DNA of 55,689 nucleotides from Gammaproteobacteria bacterium (GTDB lineage Bacteria; Pseudomonadota; Gammaproteobacteria; UBA6186; Azoamicaceae): NCBI GenBank assembly GCA_013286785.1, contig JABDFC010000004.1, positions 1 to 55,689 of the forward strand, read 5' to 3'. Shown piece by piece: positions 47,309 to 55,689 of this stretch (position 1 is its first letter; each line of letters starts with the position of its first letter). The notes under the pieces were generated by a model. It saw only the letters and a program-made list of their open reading frames with translations, ran no database searches and was not told where the DNA came from. The position numbers and the translations under genes were made by a program.

Positions 47309-48704
47309 CGTGATTTGAGGCAGACTGCCAAAGGGTACCCATTGGCGTATCTTCTAAGGTAACTCCTTGTGATAGCAGTTTGTCCCGAATCCTATCCGCC
47401 TCCTGCCAATTCTTTGCCGCACGTGCCATATTCCGTTGCTCAATGAGATCTTCGATCTCTTTCGGTGCGATAGACTTACCCATCAGGTTTTGCAAAAATT
47501 GTTCCGGATCGTGATAAAGGATCCCCAAAACATTGCCCAACGCTCTCAACAACATCCCCCACTGTACTGCAGCTCTTAAATCTTGCTCTCGAAGTCGATT
47601 GATGTGTCGAACCAAATCAAATAAAACCGCTAGCGCTTCCGGGGTATTGAAGTCGTCATTCATTGCCTTTTGAAAACGTTGTTCAAATTCAGTCTCTAGC
47701 GGAATTTTCACATCTTCACCCATAGGAAGCCCGCGTAAGGTGATATAGAACCTTTCTAGCGCTTGATACGCCGATTCCAAATGCTCATCCGTAAATTCAA
47801 CCGGGCTACGATAATGGCTGCTGATACTAAAATACCTCAGAGTTTCTGGGTTGGAAGATTTTAAAAATTCTCGAATGGTTAAAAAATTACCCAAAGACTT
47901 AGACATTTTTTCTTTATCTTTTTGGACAAAGCCAACATGCATCCAATAATTCACAAAATGTTTCCCGTTGGCTGCTTCCGACTGTGCTCGTTCATTTTCA
48001 TGGTGTGGAAATTTAAGATCCGGCCCCCCGCCATGAATATCAAACGTTTCTCCCAAATTTCGCAAGGACATTGCCGAGCATTCAATATGCCAACCAGGCC
48101 GCCCTAATCCCCAGGGAGAATGCCAACTGGGTTCTCCCGCTTTGGCCATTTTCCAGAGGACAAAATCGAGCGGATTCCGTTTGGCTTCATTTACTTCTAC
48201 TCGGCTGCCGGCTTGTAATTCGTTTAAATCCCGATGCGATAGACACCCGTAACTTTCAAACTTTTGGACATCGTAATACACATCGTGATTGGCTCCAACA
48301 TAAGCATATCCTTTAGCAATCAGCCGCTCAATCAACTCCAACATGGGTTCAATGTATTCTGTCGCCTTCGGTTGTACGGTCGGAGGCAAAAGATTTAAGC
48401 GATCAAAGTCCTCAGTCATTGCTTCGATCACTCGACTGGTTAATGAATGAATGGTTTCGTTATTTTCTTCCGCCCTTTTGATAATTTTATCGTCGATATC
48501 CGTAATATTACGAACATATTTCACTTCGAAACCCAGATATTGCAAATATCGCACAATCGTATCAAAGACTAAAAAAACACGCGCATGCCCAACATGACAC
48601 TGATCATAAACGGTGGGTCCACACACATATAAATCTACTTTACCAGGTTTTCTAGGTTTGAATATTTCCTTTTCTTTCGATAACGTATTATAAATTTGTA
48701 GCAT
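47298..48704 (-). CDS. cysS: Cysteinyl-tRNA synthetase
   Basis: A 468-residue class Ia synthetase charging tRNA-Cys. The catalytic zinc site uses Cys in YVCGPTVYD and HIECSAMS plus His in FPHHENE. The HIGH motif is HVGHAR and the KMSKS motif is KMSKSLGN. ATG 48704 (MLQIYNTL) overlaps the end of gltX by 17 bases, so the two are coupled. Confidence 0.96.
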   Translation of the reverse strand: MLQIYNTLSKEKEIFKPRKPGKVDLYVCGPTVYDQCHVGHARVFLVFDTIVRYLQYLGFEVKYVRNITDIDDKIIKRAEENNETIHSLTSRVIEAMTEDFDRLNLLPPTVQPKATEYIEPMLELIERLIAKGYAYVGANHDVYYDVQKFESYGCLSHRDLNELQAGSRVEVNEAKRNPLDFVLWKMAKAGEPSWHSPWGLGRPGWHIECSAMSLRNLGETFDIHGGGPDLKFPHHENERAQSEAANGKHFVNYWMHVGFVQKDKEKMSKSLGNFLTIREFLKSSNPETLRYFSISSHYRSPVEFTDEHLESAYQALERFYITLRGLPMGEDVKIPLETEFEQRFQKAMNDDFNTPEALAVLFDLVRHINRLREQDLRAAVQWGMLLRALGNVLGILYHDPEQFLQNLMGKSIAPKEIEDLIEQRNMARAAKNWQEADRIRDKLLSQGVTLEDTPMGTLWQSASNHEGT

Positions 48705-50127
48705 GCTTGGACTCTTTAAGCAGAACAATGACTTCACGAAAGCGGGATTTAACCTTCTCTTGACCCATTAAATCCAATATCTTGGCAATTTCAGGTCCAT
48801 GGAGGTCGCCCATTAAAGCCGCTCTTAAAGGAAAAAATAACGCCTTACCTTTCAACCCTGTTATTTGCTGTAAATGAGTGATGAGCGAGGAATAAGTCAC
48901 CTCTAAATCTTCCTCCAAATACTTCAGAGCTACATTAAAAAATTCTACCCCAGCCTCTTCTAATACTTTCGATATTGCTGGGCTAAAGCTTAATTTTTCA
49001 TTAAAAATCGCTTCTGCCAATGGTAAAGCCTCTGCTGGCATGACCAAGTTGGGCTGTATGGCCTCTATAAACTTCTGCCTTAATTCCGGGTTTGGAGGAA
49101 CTCTCTTTTTGACTGTGTCGGGCAGGAGATCCCAACACGTTTCCCAGGAACAATGATGCATGGCTTCTTTTTGCCAATGATTCAATTGAGCCACATCATA
49201 ATGAGCCGGTGAACTGCTGATCCGTGCCAAATCAAAATGTTCTGCCAGTGTGGCCAGACTCAATAAAGATAAATCGGGATCGTGATGACCTAAGCGCGAC
49301 AGATAATTCAAAATACCCAACGGCAAAAACCCGTTTTCTCGCAGCTCTTGCAGCGAACGACTGCCATTCCTCTTGGATAACGGTCGACTGTCAGGTCCCA
49401 AGATGGTCGGAAAATGGCCATAATGGGGAATCGATAATCCTAAAGCCTGTAATATCAAAATCTGCCTTGGCGTATTCGTGAGGTGATCGTCCCCCCTCAA
49501 AGCATGTGTTACCCCCATTAAAGCATCGTCAATGGCATTACAGAACATAAAAGAAGCACTACCATCCTGACGGCGAATAATAAAATCACCAATGTGGCTG
49601 CTGTCAAATTGTTGTTTCCCTTTAATGACATCTTCAAATCCGATGGTTTGCCCGTCTGAAACTTCGAAACGTAAGGTACTCGGCATCCCACGGGATTGGC
49701 GCAATTCAATTTCTGCTTGGCTTAAACGGCGGCAAGTTCCTGGATATCGAGGGGGCTGGTGCGCTGCCATCTGAACCTTGCGCGTGATTGCTAACTCTTC
49801 TTCGGTACAAAAACAGGGATATACACGCCGGGATTGCACTAACTGCTCGTAATATTCCTGATAAATCGCTTGACGTTCTGACTGAAAAAATGGCCCTTCT
49901 TGCCATTCCAGCCCAAGCCAGCTTAAGTCCTGTTTGATTGCCTCGGAAAAGATCTGCTCCGAACGCGCGGTATCGGTATCTTCGATTCGCAAGAGGAAAA
50001 TCCCTTGAAAACGCTCTGCATATAAATAATTAAACAGTGCTGTTCGAAGGTTGCCAAAATGCATTAACCCCGTCGGGCTCGGTGCAAAACGGGTTTTTAG
50101 TGATGGTTTCATCCCAGGATTGTACAC
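48688..50127 (-). CDS. gltX: Glutamyl-tRNA synthetase
   Basis: A 479-residue class I synthetase. The HIGH region is APSPTGLMHFGNLRTALFN, the KMSKS-like motif is PLSKRNGS, and a zinc-type cluster CFC … YPGTC is present at about 105-130. The anticodon-binding domain follows. It is a GluRS, not a GlnRS, by the APSPTG signature and RIEDTD. The start is GTG 50127 with AGGAG 6 bases upstream; ATG 50112 lacks a spaced ribosome site. It is cotranscribed with cysS and divergent from ppiB. It may also charge tRNA-Gln if glnS is absent, which is inference. Confidence 0.94.
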   Translation of the reverse strand: MYNPGMKPSLKTRFAPSPTGLMHFGNLRTALFNYLYAERFQGIFLLRIEDTDTARSEQIFSEAIKQDLSWLGLEWQEGPFFQSERQAIYQEYYEQLVQSRRVYPCFCTEEELAITRKVQMAAHQPPRYPGTCRRLSQAEIELRQSRGMPSTLRFEVSDGQTIGFEDVIKGKQQFDSSHIGDFIIRRQDGSASFMFCNAIDDALMGVTHALRGDDHLTNTPRQILILQALGLSIPHYGHFPTILGPDSRPLSKRNGSRSLQELRENGFLPLGILNYLSRLGHHDPDLSLLSLATLAEHFDLARISSSPAHYDVAQLNHWQKEAMHHCSWETCWDLLPDTVKKRVPPNPELRQKFIEAIQPNLVMPAEALPLAEAIFNEKLSFSPAISKVLEEAGVEFFNVALKYLEEDLEVTYSSLITHLQQITGLKGKALFFPLRAALMGDLHGPEIAKILDLMGQEKVKSRFREVIVLLKESKHATNL

Positions 50128-50207
50128 AATTTTCTCCTCTTCTGGATAGCCTAGCAGATCAACCCCAAAATTTATGGTAGAATGCGTTATTTATCAGGAA
50201 TTGGACG

Positions 50208-50705
50208 ATGGCACAGGTAACCCTAAAGACTTCTCAAGGCTCCATAGTAATTGAGTTAGATGAAAAAGCAACTCCAAAAACGACCGAAAACTTCCTGCGG
50301 TATGTGAATGACAAATTTTATGATGGAACAATCTTTCATCGCGTCATCAAAGGTTTCATGGTCCAAGGGGGTGGGCTTGAATCCGGTATGCAACAAAAAA
50401 ACGGCCATCCCCCTATTCAAAATGAAGCAAAAAGCGGCCTTAAAAATGAATATGGCACCATCGCCATGGCCCGAACGAGCGATCCTCATTCAGCTTCATC
50501 TCAGTTTTTCATTAATGTTGCCAATAATACTTTTCTCAATTTTCAAAGCGAAACGACCAGCGGTTACGGCTATTGTGCCTTTGGAAAAGTAATCGAAGGA
50601 ATGGATATCGTCGTCAAAATCAGTGAAACCCAGACAACCAATCGAGCAGGGCACGGCGATGTTCCTGTCGAGGACATTGTCCTGCTCAGTGCCGAGCAAA
50701 CCTAA
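50208..50705 (+). CDS. ppiB: Cytoplasmic cyclophilin-type peptidyl-prolyl isomerase
   Basis: A 165-residue cyclophilin with no signal peptide. The active-site blocks [31 protein letters not shown] and [11 protein letters not shown] are conserved. It accelerates proline isomerisation in folding proteins. Its stop is immediately followed by the lpxH ATG. Confidence 0.95.
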   Translation: MAQVTLKTSQGSIVIELDEKATPKTTENFLRYVNDKFYDGTIFHRVIKGFMVQGGGLESGMQQKNGHPPIQNEAKSGLKNEYGTIAMARTSDPHSASSQFFINVANNTFLNFQSETTSGYGYCAFGKVIEGMDIVVKISETQTTNRAGHGDVPVEDIVLLSAEQT

Positions 50706-51428
50706 ATGACAGTACTTTTTATTTCCGATTTACATCTTTGTGCTAAACGCCCAAAAACATCGGAATTATTTTTAAATTTTCTAGAAACAGAAGCGTCAAA
50801 AGCAGAAGCTTTATATATTCTGGGAGATTTTTTTGATGTGTGGGTTGGTGACGATAATCAGGACTCACATGATGCAAACATTATCACAGCCCTCGCCAAA
50901 CTTACACAGCAAGGTGTTCCGGTATATTTCATGCAAGGTAATAGAGACTTTCTGATTGGAAATAACTTTATTCAAGCAATCAATGGACATTTATTGACCG
51001 ATCCGATGGTGCTGTTTCTTAATCAAGAACCCATCCTATTAACACATGGTGACGAGCTGTGTACTTTAGACAAAAAATACCAACTGTTCAGAAAAATTGT
51101 TCGCCACCCAACCGTAATAAAAATATTTTTAAAACTGCCTCTGACATGGCGACGTGCTATTGCTCAATTTTTACGTTCACGCTCTTCACGTAGACCACCC
51201 AGTCACGATAAAAATCCACGCCATTGGGACGTTGCTCAGAGCGCCGTTTATCATTTAATGCGAGAAAATAAAGCTTACACTTTAATACACGGACATACCC
51301 ATCAACCAAATATTCACGAATTCATGTTAGATGGACACACTGCAAAGCGCATTGTCCTCGGTGATTGGGGTGACAGGGGCAGCGTCTTAGCTTATTCGAG
51401 CGAAGGTCCTGTACTCAAACAAATATGA
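50706..51428 (+). CDS. lpxH: UDP-2,3-diacylglucosamine hydrolase LpxH
   Basis: A 240-residue metallophosphoesterase making lipid X in lipid A synthesis, peripheral to the inner membrane. The metal-binding blocks are ISDLHL, LGDFFDVWVG, GNRD, THGDELC and HGHTHQP. It starts on the base after the ppiB stop and overlaps the PAP2 gene by 4 bases. ppiB-lpxH adjacency is common in gammaproteobacteria. Confidence 0.95.
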   Translation: MTVLFISDLHLCAKRPKTSELFLNFLETEASKAEALYILGDFFDVWVGDDNQDSHDANIITALAKLTQQGVPVYFMQGNRDFLIGNNFIQAINGHLLTDPMVLFLNQEPILLTHGDELCTLDKKYQLFRKIVRHPTVIKIFLKLPLTWRRAIAQFLRSRSSRRPPSHDKNPRHWDVAQSAVYHLMRENKAYTLIHGHTHQPNIHEFMLDGHTAKRIVLGDWGDRGSVLAYSSEGPVLKQI

Positions 51429-52156
51429 TGTTTTTGAACGTCCAAACAGAATCTTCTTGGCAGCAAAGGCTATTTTGGATCAGTCATCTGTTTCTAATAA
51501 CAACTGTAGTTCTTTGGATAAACCCAGTAACTTTCCCCGTGCTTCAGCACTGGGATTTTGCCATCTTTAAGACACTGAATGACTCTCTGGAAGCCAGACC
51601 TTTTTGGCAACAGTTTTGGGGAACATTAAATCACCCACTAGAATCTAAGCTTACTTTGATCATTGCTGGCATTTTTAACCTATGGGCGCTTCATGCAACC
51701 AAAGATCCGAACCGTCGAAAAATTCGATTAAAACAAACGATTTATTTCTGGATCTGTTTTGAGATCGGTTGGCAATTACAAAATAGTATTTTCCATCAAC
51801 TCCTGCATGTGGTCCGTGACTCTCCTTCATTGGTATTGCAGCCCGTGATCAAATTATCCACTGTTTTAGATAATCCTTTGATCAAAGACAGTTCTAGTAC
51901 TTCTTTTCCAAGTGCACATGCTTTTTCGCTCACTTATTGGGCTTCTTTTACCGCGCTGTCATCTCCTAAAAAAGTGGCGATACCCGGGATCCTATTTGCT
52001 AGCTTTTTTTGTCTCCCAAGGCTTTTTGGAGGCGCACATTGGTTTAGCGATGTGTTCTTTGGAACCCTACTGGCATTTGTTTGGTTAAGCTGGGTCCTCA
52101 ATATGCCCTGGTATCGATGGGTTACAAAGCCTACCCCTCAGTCGCCAAGGATTTAG
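51425..52156 (+). CDS. PAP2-family membrane phosphatase
   Basis: A 243-residue inner-membrane protein with about five or six hydrophobic segments. The PAP2 motifs are KDSSSTSFPSAHAFSL (C1/C2, with PSAH for PSGH) and RLFGGAHWFSDV (C3, catalytic His). Homologues act on lipid A phosphates, undecaprenyl diphosphate or phosphatidyl phosphates. Translational coupling with lpxH (ATGA-type overlap) suggests a lipid A or lipid-carrier substrate, as inference. Its end overlaps the convergent pepN by 26 bases. Confidence 0.85.
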   Translation: MMFLNVQTESSWQQRLFWISHLFLITTVVLWINPVTFPVLQHWDFAIFKTLNDSLEARPFWQQFWGTLNHPLESKLTLIIAGIFNLWALHATKDPNRRKIRLKQTIYFWICFEIGWQLQNSIFHQLLHVVRDSPSLVLQPVIKLSTVLDNPLIKDSSSTSFPSAHAFSLTYWASFTALSSPKKVAIPGILFASFFCLPRLFGGAHWFSDVFFGTLLAFVWLSWVLNMPWYRWVTKPTPQSPRI

Positions 52157-54758
52157 AAATCACTTCGAAGACATTCTTCGACAGATTTTTATCCTGCAAC
52201 AGCCGATGCAATTCTGTGCGCATTTTTTCCTGACGATTAGTATCAAACCGATTCCAACTTGAAAAACCTCTTGCCATTTTAGCAGCTAATTGTGGATTAA
52301 AAGCATTGATTTCTAAAATAACATCTGCCAAAAACCGATAGCCGGAACCATCCAATTCGTGAAAACGAACCAGATTAGCGGTTGTGAAAGCACCAATTAA
52401 TGCATACACTTTGTTTGGGTTTGTTATCTCAAAAGCTGGATGTTGCATAAGACTTTTTACAACTTCCAATGTTCCGGGCAATTCTGATAAAGCCTGCATT
52501 CTAAACCACTTATCCAATACCAAGGTGTTATTCTGCCATTTTTGATAAAATTCTTTGAATACCATCGTGCGTTCGTTTCCAGACCAATTGATCAACGCCG
52601 ATAAAACGCCCATAGAATCAGTCATGTTATCGGCTGATTTCCATTGATCCAGACATACCTCAATAGCTATAGGATTCTCTCCCATCATTAAATAACTTAA
52701 GCAAATATTTTTAAGTCGCCGACAAGCAACTGATTTTGGTTCATACCGATATGAACCAAACATTACCGATTCTTTATAGGTTTCCAAAAACAGCCCACTT
52801 AATTCTTGCCCCAACATTTTTCTTAAAAAATTTCTGGCTAAAAATATTTTTTCAATATCCGTTCCAGGCCGTTGTTGCATAAAAACATTAATCGAAGGTA
52901 GCGACAGAATTTCTGCTGTTAAAGCCTGGTTAACTTGTTTATTACTCAACAAATCTTTAAAAGACGCTAACCAATTAGTCGGTGTTTCCCAAAGCGCTTG
53001 ATCCTCCGCCGTTTCAACCAACTTCCACAAGATATTTTCAGTTAATTTTTGACTAGCATCCCACCGACAAAAATCATCACTATCATTGGATAACAGAAAA
53101 GATAAAGTTTGATGATTCCTATTAAATTTCACATTCACCGGCGCAGAAAAATTTCTCAATAGAGACAGAACCGGCGGCTCATCAATATCTTTGAACACAA
53201 ACTCTTTTTCGACTTGATCTAAAACCAAAACTTGGGTCTTTGATAACATATCCTTCCCTTCACTATCTAATAAGCCTATCGCTACGGGGATGACAAATGG
53301 TTTTTTTATTGGTTGATTTGGCGTCGCTGGACAAGACTGGATCAGAGTCAAACGAAAGATCTTTTCAAGATCATCATAATGTTCAAGCACTTCTATGATC
53401 GGTGTACCTGCTTGGGAATACCAAAGGCAAAACTGCGTTAAATCTTTATTTGAAACGACTTCCATTGAGTGAATAAAATCTTCGATGGTAACTGCTTTTC
53501 CATCATGTTGTTGAAAATACAAATCCATCCCCTGACGGAAACATTTAGGGCCTATCAAAGTTTTTAACATCCGGATAACTTCGGCCCCTTTTTCATAAAT
53601 AGTGGATGTATAAAAATTATTGATTTCAAGATAGGAATCTGGACGTACCGGATGGGCCATCGGGCTTGCATCCTCACTAAACTGATACGTTCTTAATCCA
53701 CGCGTATTTTCAATTAGGCTTACTGGAGATTGGGAAATATTCGCAGAAAAATGATGTTCCCGAAATACCGTTAGCCCCTCTTTCAAACTCAGCTGAAACC
53801 AATCCCGGCAGGTGATTCGATTTCCAGACCAATTATGAAAATATTCATGACCAACCACTGCATCAATATATTGATAATCATCATCAGTCGCAGTTTCAGG
53901 TCTTGCCAATATATATTTGGCATTAAAAATATTCAGACCTTTATTTTCCATAGCACCCATATTAAAATCATTGACAGCCACAATCATATAAATATCTAGA
54001 TCATATTCTCTGCCATAATTTTCTTCATCCCACTTCATGGCTTTTTTGAGTGCTTGCATAGCATGTAGGCATTTATCTTGATTTTCTCTTTCAACATAAA
54101 TTCTGAGCGTTACTAACCGACTACTTTGAGTTACAAAAAAGTCCTCAATAGCCACTAAATCTCCTGCCACAAGTGCAAATAAATAACTCGGTTTTAAAAA
54201 AGGATCTTCCCATCTTACCCAATGTCGGTCAGCATCCATCTCCCCTTTATCCATACAATTCCCATTCGAAAGGAGCACTGGATACCGCTTTTTATCCGCT
54301 TGAATAGTTGTTGAAAATTTGCTCATATTATCTGGTCTATCCAGAAAGTATGTTATTCTACGAAATCCTTCGGGTTCACACTGGGTACAAAACAAGACAT
54401 TTGTCTTAAATAACCCCGACAGCTCTTTGTTTTTCTCAGGATAAATCTCTGTTTCAATAACCAGGATAAATCGATTAGGAACCTCATGAATGACTAATTG
54501 TTTCTCGTTAACAACATATTCAGATTTTGCTAACGCTCTCCCATCTAATTGAATGGATTTTAAGATCAAATTTTCACCAAACAGAGTGATAGAATTTAAT
54601 TGATTTTGTCTTGTTTCTGTTTTAAAACGACAGGTAAGTTTGGATATAACGCTTGTCTTTGCTTCTTCCAAATGAAAAATCAAATCAACATTTTCAATTG
54701 AAAAAATGGGCGTTTTATAATCTTTAAGATAGGTAATTGCTTGTTTGTTAGAGTCCAT
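52131..54758 (-). CDS. pepN: Aminopeptidase N
   Basis: An 875-residue M1 zinc aminopeptidase that removes N-terminal residues from peptides in the cytoplasm. The substrate-binding GAMENKGLNIFN is present. The zinc motif HEYFH is at 304-308, with the distal Glu in LKEGLTVF. The C-terminal alpha-solenoid of the E. coli PepN type (DUF3458) is present, and the length matches that family. Confidence 0.96.
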   Translation of the reverse strand: MDSNKQAITYLKDYKTPIFSIENVDLIFHLEEAKTSVISKLTCRFKTETRQNQLNSITLFGENLILKSIQLDGRALAKSEYVVNEKQLVIHEVPNRFILVIETEIYPEKNKELSGLFKTNVLFCTQCEPEGFRRITYFLDRPDNMSKFSTTIQADKKRYPVLLSNGNCMDKGEMDADRHWVRWEDPFLKPSYLFALVAGDLVAIEDFFVTQSSRLVTLRIYVERENQDKCLHAMQALKKAMKWDEENYGREYDLDIYMIVAVNDFNMGAMENKGLNIFNAKYILARPETATDDDYQYIDAVVGHEYFHNWSGNRITCRDWFQLSLKEGLTVFREHHFSANISQSPVSLIENTRGLRTYQFSEDASPMAHPVRPDSYLEINNFYTSTIYEKGAEVIRMLKTLIGPKCFRQGMDLYFQQHDGKAVTIEDFIHSMEVVSNKDLTQFCLWYSQAGTPIIEVLEHYDDLEKIFRLTLIQSCPATPNQPIKKPFVIPVAIGLLDSEGKDMLSKTQVLVLDQVEKEFVFKDIDEPPVLSLLRNFSAPVNVKFNRNHQTLSFLLSNDSDDFCRWDASQKLTENILWKLVETAEDQALWETPTNWLASFKDLLSNKQVNQALTAEILSLPSINVFMQQRPGTDIEKIFLARNFLRKMLGQELSGLFLETYKESVMFGSYRYEPKSVACRRLKNICLSYLMMGENPIAIEVCLDQWKSADNMTDSMGVLSALINWSGNERTMVFKEFYQKWQNNTLVLDKWFRMQALSELPGTLEVVKSLMQHPAFEITNPNKVYALIGAFTTANLVRFHELDGSGYRFLADVILEINAFNPQLAAKMARGFSSWNRFDTNRQEKMRTELHRLLQDKNLSKNVFEVISKSLATEG

Positions 54759-54837
54759 AAACTTACTATCTATGTCCTTTTACGATAATTCATCTTCTTC
54801 CAGATTTAAAATTGATACCATTATATATTAATAAAGT

Positions 54838-55689
54838 TCATTGGCAAACATTACTTATACATGTTTGTCCACCAACACAGTCATAATCAGTGTTACAAGT
54901 ACCAGTAGTGACACAATCTTCGTTATTACAATAAAGCCCTAAGGGACAATCCACATTAGAGCCACAACTTCCAGTATTTCTACAAAAATAACCATTGGTA
55001 CACCTTTGTCCAGAGCTACATACAGAGTCATCTGTACATTCTAAAGTACAATTATCACCATAACATGTGTACCCTATACCGCAATCATTATTACTTTGGC
55101 AATTATAGTTATAATTAATACAAGTACCCCCATTACTACAAATTTGTCCACCACCACAATCTTGATTTTGAGTACAACTACCATTTGGATTTGTACACAC
55201 GTTGTAGATACACCCTTGACCATCGGCGCAATCAGCATCTGAACCGCAACCGCTGTTTAACGTGACACAACTGCTACTTCCATTACAGGCTTGACCATCT
55301 GCGCAATCAGTATCGGAACCACAACCGCTATTTAAAGTGACACAACTGCCACTTCCATTACAGGCTTGCCCTCCAAAACAATCCGAATCTTGAGCACAAC
55401 TGCCCATATTGTTTGCACAAGTACTCCCATTGTTACAAGTTTGTCCATCTGCGCAATCAGTATCGGAACCACAACCGCTATTTAAAGTGACACAACTACT
55501 ACTTCCATTACAGGCTTGCCCTCCAAAACAATCCGAATCTTGAGCACAACTGCCCATATTGTTTGCACAGGTACTCCCATTGTTACAAGTTTGTCCATCT
55601 GCGCAATCAGTATCGGAACCACAACCGCTATTTAAAGTGACACAACTGCCACTTCCATTACAGGCTTGCCCTCCAAAACAATCCGAATC
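54838..55689 (-). CDS. Cysteine-rich tandem-repeat protein, 5' end beyond the window
   Basis: 284 codons are visible and the frame is open to the window edge, so the start, and any signal peptide, is not seen. The protein is a string of about 25-residue modules of the form C-x4-DC-x2-G-x2-C-x(4-5)-C, for example CGSDTDCADGQTCNNGSTC and CAQDSDCFGGQACNGSGSC. Near the right edge the DNA repeats with a 150-bp period (55411-55560, and 55561 to the edge). Towards the C-terminus (left) the modules diverge and the chain ends CISNVCQ. The even Cys pattern and low hydrophobicity suggest a disulfide-stabilised extracellular or surface rod. The function is unknown. Confidence 0.8.
   Translation of the reverse strand, partial: DSDCFGGQACNGSGSCVTLNSGCGSDTDCADGQTCNNGSTCANNMGSCAQDSDCFGGQACNGSSSCVTLNSGCGSDTDCADGQTCNNGSTCANNMGSCAQDSDCFGGQACNGSGSCVTLNSGCGSDTDCADGQACNGSSSCVTLNSGCGSDADCADGQGCIYNVCTNPNGSCTQNQDCGGGQICSNGGTCINYNYNCQSNNDCGIGYTCYGDNCTLECTDDSVCSSGQRCTNGYFCRNTGSCGSNVDCPLGLYCNNEDCVTTGTCNTDYDCVGGQTCISNVCQ
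55261..55689. repeat. 150-bp tandem repeats within the cysteine-rich gene
   Basis: The unit 55411-55560 and the unit beginning at 55561 differ at only a few positions over the 129 bases visible. A partial, slightly shuffled copy precedes them (about 55261-55410), where one half-module is deleted. The array continues beyond the window. Confidence 0.85.

Noticed and set aside
55261-55689. CRISPR array at the right edge
   Set aside because: The 150-bp period keeps an open reading frame with regular cysteines; it is a coding repeat.

Overview
The window looks like a chromosome segment of a free-living or host-associated gammaproteobacterium, most likely in or near Legionellales/Coxiellaceae. The clues are the overall gene order, a moderately AT-rich composition, two OprO/P-type porins of the kind known from Coxiella P1, an ankyrin-repeat protein, and several genes in visible decay. 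This placement is an inference from gene content; no 16S or other marker is in the window.

Layout. (1) 118-5859: one giant signalling protein fusing a Ser/Thr kinase, an AAA/STAND-type ATPase, a helical-repeat region, GAF, GGDEF and EAL. (2) 6331-11078: an APC amino-acid permease converging on an RssB/RsbU-like response regulator-phosphatase, then mlaA and a porin. (3) 11359-14180: a compact minor-pilin operon pilV-pilW-pilX and a shortened pilY1-like gene. (4) 14390-16304: minCDE, followed by a repeat-rich gap. (5) 16747-24698: a methyltransferase-like gene lacking its SAM-binding core, tadA, xseA, a second porin, a small membrane protein, a pair of M16 peptidase genes and a GIN-domain protein. 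(6) 24809-26233: an unrecognised protein with two internal repeats, then a second repeat-rich gap. (7) 26740-30466: potABCD, a complete polyamine importer.

(8) 30552-52156 is an old conserved backbone. On the minus strand it reads gltX-cysS ... tRNAs ... tig-clpP-clpX-lon-hupB-tRNA-Val-tRNA-Asp-ppiD, with folD, ppiB and lpxH on the plus strand. From memory the same order occurs in Pseudomonas (lpxH-ppiB-glnS-cysS-folD-tRNAs-tig-clpP-clpX-lon-hupB-tRNAs-ppiD). Here a glutamyl-tRNA synthetase sits where Pseudomonas has glnS. lon carries an in-frame TAA at codon 49. Accessory genes have entered at two places. Within the tRNA array there is a 3.2-kb islet bounded by tRNA-His and a duplicated 3' half of it, carrying an ankyrin protein with a poly-A frameshift and a decayed gene; a 2OG-Fe(II) oxygenase lies just outside it. 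Between folD and cysS there is a DUF432-MscS pair and two small secreted proteins.

(9) 51425-55689: a PAP2 phosphatase translationally coupled to lpxH, pepN, and the 3' end of a cysteine-rich protein built from near-identical 150-bp tandem repeats that runs off the right edge.

The most unusual points are the tRNA-His islet with its frameshifted ankyrin protein, the nonsense codon in lon, the kinase-ATPase-GGDEF-EAL fusion, the cysteine-rich repeat protein, and a dispersed inverted-repeat element found in two intergenic regions.
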